Below are positions 15,626-22,466 of a stretch of DNA of 32,943 bases, piece by piece. Origin of the DNA: a virus. The position numbers were made by a program, and so were the translations under genes. The first letter of the stretch is position 1; each line of letters starts with the position of its first letter. Location: IMG/VR virus record IMGVR_UViG_3300046488_000111, positions 1 to 32,943 of that record; one strand, written 5' to 3'. Under the pieces are notes generated by a model, which did not search any database, was not told the origin of the DNA, and saw only the letters and a list, made by a program, of their open reading frames with translations.

Positions 15626-16020
15626 TTTCCCGCGGCGGCCTCGGTGCTCGCTTCCTGGTACAAGGCCAGATCGGCGCTGAAGACCGCAATCTGATCCCGG
15701 AAATCCTTGTACTTGGTGAGGTATGCGACGCCCTGCTCTTTCGTGTAGGCAGGCAGCGGCTTGCCTTCATCCTCCAGGCCACCCCAGTCGAGCAGAATGG
15801 TCTCTGACATTGCCTTGATGGTGAGCTTTTCGAGCACATCATCTGGCAGGCGGTCGGAACGCAACGCCGCCTTATGCGGCGCGATCAGCCGCTTGAGCAT
15901 TTTGCGGTTCTCGGGGTTACCCGCGCGCGCGACCTTCACCCATCCGCCGTCGCCGAGATCCACCACGACGCCTTCCACTTCCAGCTTGGCGGACGTGCCA
16001 AATACTTTTTTCAAATCCAT
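15619..16020 (-). CDS. Tail assembly chaperone, gpG-like
   Basis: The 133-residue acidic soluble protein starts MDLKKVFGTSAKLEVEGVVV, with GGAG 7 nt upstream. It lies between tail tube and tape measure, the fixed position of gpG-like chaperones in siphoviruses. Its end carries GGGAAAC two codons before the stop, so a fraction of ribosomes should continue into the gpT-like frame. Family assignment rests mainly on place and the frameshift signal; the sequence motifs (GNPENRKMLKRL) agree with phage tail chaperones. Confidence 0.8.
   Translation of the reverse strand: MDLKKVFGTSAKLEVEGVVVDLGDGGWVKVARAGNPENRKMLKRLIAPHKAALRSDRLPDDVLEKLTIKAMSETILLDWGGLEDEGKPLPAYTKEQGVAYLTKYKDFRDQIAVFSADLALYQEASTEAAAGNL
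15625..15631 (-). promoter_or_regulatory. Programmed -1 frameshift slippery heptamer
   Basis: On the minus strand the codons read GCG GGA AAC TTG TAG, giving heptamer G GGA AAC of the X XXY YYZ class. Slippage by one base leads into a 121-codon open frame. Lambda uses GGGAAAG at the same place. Confidence 0.85.
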
Positions 16021-16119
16021 AGTTGTCTCCTGATTGCCTGAACCTGAAAGAGAAGCAGCGGGAAAACGCGCTCAGGCAAACGCGCTTGTCGGCCGGCCGG
16101 CCTATCCCCGCCGCAGGGG

Positions 16120-17052
16120 TTACAGCACCGTGATCTGTACCTCATCGTTGCCGGTGCTCGTGGGATCGACCGAAAGGCCCAGCTGCAGCATCTGCACGCC
16201 GTCCTGCTCCGAATACGCCGGCTTTTCGAGCTGCACCGAGGGAAGGTCCAGCTTGAACTTGTTGCCCGCGGCGGTGCCATGCGTGAGCGATAGCGTGGAG
16301 AGCGTCGAGTTCTTGATGGAACTCCACCAGTCCTTCGTGCCCACCGTCGTGGCCTCGAAGGTCACGCTGCCCGACGGCTGGCGATCGGTGATGATCACGC
16401 TCTCCGAACCAACCAGGTTGCGATACACCACGTTGTTGGCAAGATCGACGGACAGCGACGCAAGGATCGCGGCGATGCTGTGGATGGTGAACGCCGACGT
16501 GTAGGCATTGACCATCGGCAGCGGCTGCTGGAAGGCCGTGAGCGTCGGCGTGGGTGCGGCGGCATCGGTCGGCACGGTATAGAGGCCGGTGAACTTGAAC
16601 GCCATCACCGGGATGCCCTTGGTGTCGAACTTCATCGAGAAGCTGCCGCGCGCGCCCAGGAGCGCGTGCTTGAGGCCATCGACGTTGAACCAGAACGTGA
16701 GCGATTCGAAGCCGGTGGAGACCGGCTTGTAGACCGCGCTGGTGCCGACGGAGAGCGTTTCGCCCATGCCGCAGCCCCGCAGCAGCGGGGCATAACCCGG
16801 CGCGTTGCCGGCCGTACCGGCGCCGGCGATCTCCACGTCGAACTCGAGCACCACGGTCTGGCCGGCGACGATCGACTGTTTGTTGCCGAGATAACCCTGC
16901 ACGTTCTGGCGTTCGACGGCAACCGCCTCCAGCGGCGAAATTTTGGCATTCGACACCTGGATGGCGTTGGCGACGCCGGTGGGTGTCGGGTCGGTGCCAT
17001 AACCGGTTTCGATCTTGGCGAGCAGCACCAGTTTGCGGGCGAGTAGCGGCAT
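16120..17052 (-). CDS. Major tail tube protein
   Basis: The 310-residue beta-rich protein starts MPLLARKLVLLAKIETGYGT, with GAGGAG upstream. Features such as VVLEFDVEIAGAG, GARGSFSMKFDTKGIPVMAF and ITDRQPSGSVTFEATTVG are typical of siphovirus tail tube subunits. It stacks as rings to form the tube. It lies between the tail terminator genes and the tail chaperones, and a strong terminator lies just upstream at 17072-17098. Confidence 0.82.
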   Translation of the reverse strand: MPLLARKLVLLAKIETGYGTDPTPTGVANAIQVSNAKISPLEAVAVERQNVQGYLGNKQSIVAGQTVVLEFDVEIAGAGTAGNAPGYAPLLRGCGMGETLSVGTSAVYKPVSTGFESLTFWFNVDGLKHALLGARGSFSMKFDTKGIPVMAFKFTGLYTVPTDAAAPTPTLTAFQQPLPMVNAYTSAFTIHSIAAILASLSVDLANNVVYRNLVGSESVIITDRQPSGSVTFEATTVGTKDWWSSIKNSTLSTLSLTHGTAAGNKFKLDLPSVQLEKPAYSEQDGVQMLQLGLSVDPTSTGNDEVQITVL

Positions 17053-17071
17053 ATCGTTCTCCTCTCAGAAA

Positions 17072-17098
17072 TAAAAAAAGGCCGCGGGTGGCGGCCTT
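17072..17098 (-). terminator. Intrinsic terminator upstream of tail tube gene
   Basis: AAGGCCGC (17078-17085) pairs with GCGGCCTT (17091-17098); on the minus strand the stem runs into TTTTTTTATTTC. It falls inside the late operon, 20 nt before the tail tube start. Confidence 0.85.
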
Positions 17099-17121
17099 CG
17101 GGCTTGCGGTTGCGGGGCGGG

Positions 17122-17343
17122 TTAGGAGCTGTAATCTTTGTCCGCAGCGCGTTGGGCGAGTGCAGACGTATCGACCGATGCGGCCGCGGTGGCGGCTATA
17201 GGCATAATTGCAGCCGGTCGCGCCGTTTGTGGGCTGTCCGGAGGCGCAACCACCTGTACGCGCCGGCCGGTGGCCTGGTCGATCACGTAGCTGCCGCCGA
17301 CGCCTTCGTAGGGGTCCGGCGTGGGCTCTGGTTTCGTGGACAT
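17122..17343 (-). CDS. Small phage protein between tail genes
   Basis: The 73-residue protein, low in hydrophobic residues, starts MSTKPEPTPDPYEGVGGSYV. It contains ATGRRVQVVAPPDSP and an alanine-rich C-terminal part. AAGGAGACAAC precedes the ATG. Short proteins of this sort often lie between tail-terminator and tail-tube genes in related phages; their role is unknown to me. No signal or membrane helix is seen. Confidence 0.6.
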   Translation of the reverse strand: MSTKPEPTPDPYEGVGGSYVIDQATGRRVQVVAPPDSPQTARPAAIMPIAATAAASVDTSALAQRAADKDYSS

Positions 17344-17352
17344 GTTGTCTCC

Positions 17353-17787
17353 TTATTGCGTCAGATCAGTTGCGCTCGTGCGATAACGCACGACATACAA
17401 GATCGAGACTTCGACGGAATCCTTCTCGGCCTGGTCGAAGCGCCAGGATGTACGGCCTTCGTAGATATCGATTGCGAGGCCGCCCAGGGTGCGGTCGGCC
17501 ATGATTTTCGCGTGCGCGCTGATGATGGTCGGGTCCGCCAGTGAATCCGGGACGTCGCCTTCGGTAAGCACGAGGATCTCGACATCGAACTCGCGATTGA
17601 CCTTGCCGTTCGTATCCTCGTTCGGTATGTCGTTCTGCCCCGGGCGCACGATGATCGCCGGCAGCATGCTGCTTGTCAGCGCCTCCAGGCGCGAGCGGTA
17701 GACGTTGGCGCCCGCTGGCGTCTGCGTTGCGGCGAGCAGCACCGTCTTGAACTTGGCCAGGACCGCTTCGCGCACGCTGGTCGTCAT
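17353..17787 (-). CDS. Tail terminator/minor tail protein (gpU-like)
   Basis: The 144-residue protein starts MTTSVREAVLAKFKTVLLAA and contains SMLPAIIVRPGQND and REFDVEILVLTEGD, a pattern typical of gpU-type tail terminators that cap the tail tube and define its end. It overlaps the stop of the upstream head-tail gene by 4 nt (ATGA). Assignment comes from gene order between head-joining and tube genes plus the strand-helix pattern. Confidence 0.72.
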   Translation of the reverse strand: MTTSVREAVLAKFKTVLLAATQTPAGANVYRSRLEALTSSMLPAIIVRPGQNDIPNEDTNGKVNREFDVEILVLTEGDVPDSLADPTIISAHAKIMADRTLGGLAIDIYEGRTSWRFDQAEKDSVEVSILYVVRYRTSATDLTQ

Positions 17788-18074
17788 AATTTGAGCCGCA
17801 GCGTGGTCAGGCCGGAGACGCCATCGGGCTCGATGCCGCCCACCGTGTAGGTAATGCCGCTACGCACGATCGGATCGCCATGCTTTATGCCGGCGAGGTC
17901 GCTCGTGAGGCCGACGAACCCCGGTTCGCTCGATTCGATCAGACCGCCATCGAGGCTATGGAACGGTTTCAGAAAAACGCCTCGCACCGTTGCCGCCGTT
18001 CCGCCGAACGGCGTGCAGGTGGCATCCTCACCCAGTTGGGTAAGGATGCGCTGCATGTGCGAGGCCCAGTCCAC
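17784..18074 (-). CDS. Head-tail joining protein (gpFII-like)
   Basis: The 96-residue protein with GTG start MDWASHMQRILTQLGEDATC contains GTAATVRGVFLKPF and GDPIVRSGITYTVGGIEPDG, a small beta-barrel pattern characteristic of lambda gpFII-type head-tail connectors. It begins 13 nt after the stop of the capsid-fibre gene and overlaps the next gene by 4 nt. An ATG 18 nt further in is possible but would cut the first strand. Confidence 0.75.
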   Translation of the reverse strand: MDWASHMQRILTQLGEDATCTPFGGTAATVRGVFLKPFHSLDGGLIESSEPGFVGLTSDLAGIKHGDPIVRSGITYTVGGIEPDGVSGLTTLRLKL

Positions 18075-18087
18075 GAAAGCCGGCTGC

Positions 18088-18555
18088 TTAGCGTGCCGGT
18101 TCGTTCAGGCGGGCGCGCACAAGGACTGCTGCGGTGCCCGCCGTCGACGTTGCGATGCCGACTTCGAGCGCCGAGCCGGTGCCGCTGGTGGTGCACACCT
18201 TGTTGGTGTCGTCCCAATAGACGGGCGCGCCGGCGGCGAACGAGATGGCAGTCGCCTTGGCGATATCGAACACGCCCTCGGTGCACATGACACCCGCTAC
18301 CCCGCTCCCATAGGTGTCCACCGCGATGCCGAACAAGCGGGCGCCAACCAGACAGCCACCGCCCGAGCTGACGGCGTAGGGCGTGGTGATGTCGATGTGG
18401 TCGCCGCTGTACACGTAGTTGGTGATGTGCAGCACCAGAAACTTCTGCACATAGTCTTCCACCGGCTGCAGCATGGCGGTGATGAATCGCTTCGGACCGA
18501 TAGCAGCAATGGCGACTGCCACGGCAATGACCAAGAACAGGATCAGCATTTTCAT
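18088..18555 (-). CDS. Capsid decoration/fibre protein, DUF2190-like, with membrane-type N-terminus
   Basis: The 155-residue protein has a C-terminal 110 residues (NYVYSGDHIDITTPYAV, then AKATAISFAAGAPVYWDD, VGIATSTAGTAAVLVRA) that match DUF2190 capsid-cement proteins, which decorate phage heads. The N-terminus is odd: MKMLILFLVIAVAVAIAAIG is a good membrane or signal sequence. The start at 18555 is supported by AAAGGA 8 nt upstream, so the hydrophobic part is likely translated. A downstream start at the MLQPVEDYV methionine would remove it. It follows the capsid gene directly. Confidence 0.72.
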   Translation of the reverse strand: MKMLILFLVIAVAVAIAAIGPKRFITAMLQPVEDYVQKFLVLHITNYVYSGDHIDITTPYAVSSGGGCLVGARLFGIAVDTYGSGVAGVMCTEGVFDIAKATAISFAAGAPVYWDDTNKVCTTSGTGSALEVGIATSTAGTAAVLVRARLNEPAR

Positions 18556-18581
18556 TTCAATTTCCTTTAATGAGATCGGAT

Positions 18582-18609
18582 TCGGGCGCACGCACTGACG
18601 CGCGCCCGA
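18582..18609 (-). other. Inverted repeat after the capsid gene
   Basis: TCGGGCGC (18582-18589) pairs with GCGCCCGA (18602-18609) between the capsid gene and the next gene. There is no T tract, so it may tune the high-level capsid transcript (stability or attenuation) instead of ending it. Confidence 0.4.
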
Positions 18610-18651
18610 TAGCGATCGACTGCGATTTAACGATGAAAGAGATGTGCCCGG

Positions 18652-20679
18652 TTATGCGCCGGCGTTCTTGTAGAGCCCGCGGAAGTCGAGTGCCTTGGCC
18701 GCGAAGTCCTCGCGCACCTTGATCTCGAGCCCGTCGACCTCGAAGCCCATGCGCGATTCGAGGTACACGCCCTGCTGGCCTTCCAGGTACGCATACTCGA
18801 TCGTGTCCACCTGGGCCGGGTCCGCGGCCAGATACCAGGCCGTGGCGCTGTTGGCGTCGAGACGGGCCTCGGTGATGGGCGTCAGCGCCGCACGGCCGCC
18901 TTGGGCGAACGGGTTGATGCTGCTTTGCACATTCGCCTGGTACGCGTTGCTGGTGAATTGCTCGGCAAGCGATTCCTTCGCCGCCGGGACGATCAGGTAG
19001 GTCGGACGCAGATTCAGCACCCGCCCTTCCAGCCCGGTCTGGACGCGCATCGCCGCGCGGCCCACCCCGAGGGACGCGACCGAGAGCGCGGTGCCGGACG
19101 CGGTATAGTTCTTGTGCGTGGCCGAATCGAACAGCGCCGTATTGTCGACACCCAGTGCGGCGTTGGTGGTGACGATGCCGTAGACCGTATCGGATTCCAG
19201 GTCCGCGGCGGCGCGCGCGCACAGTTCCGGGATCCGGGTGAAGGCGCCCATGTCATCGTTGATGATGGTCTGGCGGTTGATGCCGATGATGCGGGCATAA
19301 CTCGCCAGGTTGTAGACTTCTTTGCCATCGGTCACGACGCCGCGCTTGATCTCTCCGCCCGATTTCACCTCGAGCAGCGAAGGCGCGCCCGACATCTGAA
19401 TGCGGTTGATGTTCTTGAAGTCCGGCGCCGTGGATTCGCGCGCCCAAGCGACGAACGTGCGCGGGCTGGAATCATAGGCGCGACGCAGCGATTTGTTCGC
19501 GGCGTCGAGCACGATCGCGGGCAGGTCGGAGCCGGATTCGTAGGTCCGTTGCCACATCAACACCGGCGACATCCCCATGGTGCGGATGCCTTTCTGCTCG
19601 AGGCAGAAGCGCATCATCTCGCGCAGCGTCATGCCGGCGTATTGTCTGGCGGCCTCGTTTTCCTTGGCGTTCAGGTTGTAGGTGCGCGGGTCGTGCCGGG
19701 CGAGCAGTGCGACCGACATCGCCTCGCGGCGAATGACCGTCTCGTCGCCGGTGACGAAGATCGTGCCGCCGTCGCCGGAACGCACCGGCGTCGCCGTGGT
19801 CTTTTTCGCGAGTTCATCGAGTACCCGCTGGCGCGCCGAATCCAATGCGATGTTCTCGTTGATCAACGTATCCTCGAACGCGCGATCGAGCTTGTGCGCG
19901 GCGCAGAGATCGCGGATGCCCTTGACGCGGGTGCGCTCGGCTGCGGTGGCGGCCTCGGTCGCCGCCCGGGTTGTCTCGGCGGCTGCGGCGCGGGTGCGCG
20001 CTTCCTCTTCGGTGGTGCTGGCGGCTACCATGGCGGCCGCCGGGGCTGCTCTTTGCTGCTGGTCCATAGTGGACTCCTCTCGTGAAATGGCGGGGACCGC
20101 CGGGTTTTGAAACGAAACAGCGTCGATAAACTCGCAGGGGTAAGTGCGCTGCTGCTCGGTGCGGACCCCTGCGCCAGCGTCCGCCCCGATCGGAACCAGG
20201 GAAATTTCCATCGGCTCCCAATCCACCGCGCGGTAGATGGGCAGGCCGTTGCTCGCATCGTCGGGCGGCAGTATTTCCACGCGGTGCGTGATGTAGCCGG
20301 CCGACACGTTGCGGATGATCTTGTCCTGCACGTCCTGGAAAATCGGCTCCACATCGGCGCGCGAAGAAAAGCGCACCGTGGCAGTGCCCTCTCCGCCGGA
20401 GAGGGCCGCGCCGTCGACGACGCCGATCTGATCCTCCAGGCTCCAGCGGTTGTGCGCGTTCAGGAGCGGCGCGCCGCTCTGCAGCCGGCCCATGCGCACG
20501 TTCGCCGGACCGAGCGATAGCTCCTCGAGGTAAGTCCGGTCGCGCATCCAGTCGTAGCGCATCACGCGCGCGCCCGTGGTCCACACGAGGTCCGCGGTGC
20601 GGGTGGCCTTGTTGACAGTGCCGATCGGCGCGAGGCGCGTCTGCATCGGCATGTCGGCGCGGCGGGTCTTGTCGTTCAT
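18652..20679 (-). CDS. Prohead protease-major capsid protein fusion
   Basis: The protein has 675 residues. Residues ~1-175 match the HK97-type prohead protease: PLLNAHNRW gives the catalytic His (about 76) and RNVSAGY the catalytic Ser (about 126). Residues ~205-255 are an Ala/Glu/Arg coiled coil, likely the scaffold (delta) domain removed on maturation. The rest (LRRAYDSSPRTFVAWARES, IIGINRQTIINDDMG, ESRMGFEVDGLEIKVREDF) is an HK97-fold capsid protein. The ATG at 20679 is set by GGAGG 6 nt upstream and a terminator behind it. One polypeptide thus supplies protease, scaffold and shell. No stop or frameshift separates them. Confidence 0.9.
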   Translation of the reverse strand: MNDKTRRADMPMQTRLAPIGTVNKATRTADLVWTTGARVMRYDWMRDRTYLEELSLGPANVRMGRLQSGAPLLNAHNRWSLEDQIGVVDGAALSGGEGTATVRFSSRADVEPIFQDVQDKIIRNVSAGYITHRVEILPPDDASNGLPIYRAVDWEPMEISLVPIGADAGAGVRTEQQRTYPCEFIDAVSFQNPAVPAISREESTMDQQQRAAPAAAMVAASTTEEEARTRAAAAETTRAATEAATAAERTRVKGIRDLCAAHKLDRAFEDTLINENIALDSARQRVLDELAKKTTATPVRSGDGGTIFVTGDETVIRREAMSVALLARHDPRTYNLNAKENEAARQYAGMTLREMMRFCLEQKGIRTMGMSPVLMWQRTYESGSDLPAIVLDAANKSLRRAYDSSPRTFVAWARESTAPDFKNINRIQMSGAPSLLEVKSGGEIKRGVVTDGKEVYNLASYARIIGINRQTIINDDMGAFTRIPELCARAAADLESDTVYGIVTTNAALGVDNTALFDSATHKNYTASGTALSVASLGVGRAAMRVQTGLEGRVLNLRPTYLIVPAAKESLAEQFTSNAYQANVQSSINPFAQGGRAALTPITEARLDANSATAWYLAADPAQVDTIEYAYLEGQQGVYLESRMGFEVDGLEIKVREDFAAKALDFRGLYKNAGA

Positions 20680-20690
20680 TTCTGGCCTCC

Positions 20691-20719
20691 AAAAGAAAAG
20701 GCCCGGAAAGTCCGGGCCT
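20691..20719 (-). terminator. Intrinsic terminator between portal and capsid genes
   Basis: AGGCCCGGA (20699-20707) and TCCGGGCCT (20711-20719) form a 9-bp stem with a 3-nt loop; TTTTCTTTT follows on the minus strand. It should limit capsid transcription from upstream or set its level with a local promoter. Confidence 0.9.
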
Positions 20720-20741
20720 CTGGTGATTGAGAATATCCGCT

Positions 20742-22241
20742 TTACGGCTTGGCGCTCGTGCTGGAAGCGCTTGCCGCATCGCCTTCTGCGGCCGCGGTGT
20801 CTGCGGGTATGGCGGGCCGGCCGTTTACTGCGACCGCGGCATCGGAGTCGACGACGACATTGAGCGCTTTCAGTTCCTTTAGTTCGGATGCTTTTTCCGC
20901 GAAGACTTCCTGCGGATCGTCGCCGTTCTGGCGAATCTTCTCGGAGAGCGAGGACAGGCCGCCGCGGATCTCTTCCTTCATGGCCTGGATATCCTTGAGC
21001 GGATCCACATACGGCCACTTCGGCGCGGTCCAGAGGGCCGTGTAATTGCGCGTGCGAATGCTGCCAGCCGTCCAGGCGGCGTCCATGAACCATGCCTCGA
21101 TGCGGTTGCAGACCACGGGAATGAAATCGATCCAGCGCCACTGATCGATCATGTCGCGGAAATCGTTCTGCCCGGCGCGGATCGAGGAGAAATTGACCTG
21201 CGACAAATCGCCGGTCAGCAGTTCGTAGGTCACACCCGCGCCGGCGGCAATCGCGTGCAGCTGCGTCTTTGTATAATCGCCGTATCCCGAGGAACTCGAC
21301 GGGCTGCCGAAACTGACCTCCTCGTTTTGCCCGAGGTATTCGATGATCCCGGGCGATAGCGTCTCGTTGCGCTTCGCCGGCGTGACGCTCGTATCGGTGC
21401 TCGCTTCACCCAGTGGCGTGTTCGGATTGCCACCGTGCACGAAAGCGACGAAACAGGCCTCGATCTTTTTGCGCACCAGCTCCGCTTCCTCGTACTCGTC
21501 GAGATCGCGCAGTTTAATGATCGACGAAGCCAAGCGCGGCATGCCGCGCAGCTGTCCCGGGCGGCGCTTTTCGTAAAAGTGAATTACTTCCGACGCATCG
21601 ACGCGGTGACTCCACAAACTGCGCGGCAGCAGCACGTTTTCGCCGGGGTGTTGGTCGTAGAGCCAGTAAGCGACGACCTGGCCCTGCAGGTTGATCTCGA
21701 CGCCGGCGATAGCATAGTTGCCGTTCGCCTGCGGGCCGTAGCGCGTCGGGTCGAGATAGTCGGGCTCGAGCACCTGCAGCTGCAGCGGCACATCACCGCT
21801 GGTCTTGCGGATGCGGCGAATCAGGACCTCGCCGGACTCGAACGCGGCGCGCGCGGCCAGCATCTGGATGCCATATAGGTCGAAATGGCCGTCGAAGTCG
21901 CAGCTCTTGACCCAGTTCTCCCACACCTTCTTCGCGCCCTTGTCCATGCGCGCGCGGATCCCGGTACCGACGCTCTTGGACACGAGCGCGTTGAGCGCCT
22001 TGGTCGCGTAGGGATTGTTGCGCACCAGGTCGCGCGAACGGTCGCGCGAAATCCTGAACGCCGGGCCGATCTCCGCATTCGCGGAGGTGCTGGTCGCTTT
22101 CCAACCCGAGGTGCGCCTATCGATACGGGCGGCGTCATAGGCGCGCGACTGCGTGATGACGCCGAGCGCGGCCCGGGCCCGCACTCGGCGCAGGCCTGCC
22201 TCGGGCGCGAGGTAACCGATGGTCTTATCGAGCCAGTTCAC
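20742..22241 (-). CDS. Portal protein, lambda gpB family
   Basis: The 499-residue protein starts with GTG at 22241 (AAGGA 7 nt upstream), beginning MNWLDKTIGYLAPEAGLRRV. SRDLVRNNPYATKALNALVS, GVTYELLTGDLSQVNFSSIR and RAGQNDFRDMIDQWRWIDF are hallmark segments of lambda-family portals, the dodecameric ring through which DNA enters the head. It lies 3 nt after gpW, as in lambda (A-W-B order). The C-terminal ~60 residues are Ala/Ser rich and probably disordered. Confidence 0.92.
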   Translation of the reverse strand: MNWLDKTIGYLAPEAGLRRVRARAALGVITQSRAYDAARIDRRTSGWKATSTSANAEIGPAFRISRDRSRDLVRNNPYATKALNALVSKSVGTGIRARMDKGAKKVWENWVKSCDFDGHFDLYGIQMLAARAAFESGEVLIRRIRKTSGDVPLQLQVLEPDYLDPTRYGPQANGNYAIAGVEINLQGQVVAYWLYDQHPGENVLLPRSLWSHRVDASEVIHFYEKRRPGQLRGMPRLASSIIKLRDLDEYEEAELVRKKIEACFVAFVHGGNPNTPLGEASTDTSVTPAKRNETLSPGIIEYLGQNEEVSFGSPSSSSGYGDYTKTQLHAIAAGAGVTYELLTGDLSQVNFSSIRAGQNDFRDMIDQWRWIDFIPVVCNRIEAWFMDAAWTAGSIRTRNYTALWTAPKWPYVDPLKDIQAMKEEIRGGLSSLSEKIRQNGDDPQEVFAEKASELKELKALNVVVDSDAAVAVNGRPAIPADTAAAEGDAASASSTSAKP

Positions 22242-22244
22242 GCG

Positions 22245-22454
22245 CTAGTCCTTGGAAAACGAGGTATAGACGCGCCGCGGTGTCGTGTCCGTCACCAGGC
22301 CGATAGCAACGAGTTCGGAGCGGATCAGGTCGCGCGCCGAGCGCAGATCCGCGATGCTGCGATAGACGACCTTCTTGCCCTCAAACTCGACCGTGAGTTC
22401 GCCCGTGCCGATCGCGGTTTCGATCGCGTTAAGTTGGGCAATGCTGAATGCCAT
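22245..22454 (-). CDS. Head-tail joining protein, gpW-like
   Basis: The 69-residue protein starts MAFSIAQLNAIETAIGTGEL and contains VEFEGKKVVYRSIADLRSAR, the pattern of gpW-type proteins (helix, strand pair, helix), which close the head after packaging. Size, and place between terminase and portal genes, agree. GGAG lies 8 nt before the ATG. Confidence 0.8.
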   Translation of the reverse strand: MAFSIAQLNAIETAIGTGELTVEFEGKKVVYRSIADLRSARDLIRSELVAIGLVTDTTPRRVYTSFSKD

Positions 22455-22466
22455 GCAATATTCTCC

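Noticed and set aside
18901-20085. Plus-strand open frame opposite the capsid fusion
   Set aside because: Antisense to a gene with clear catalytic and fold motifs; no ribosome site or family features.
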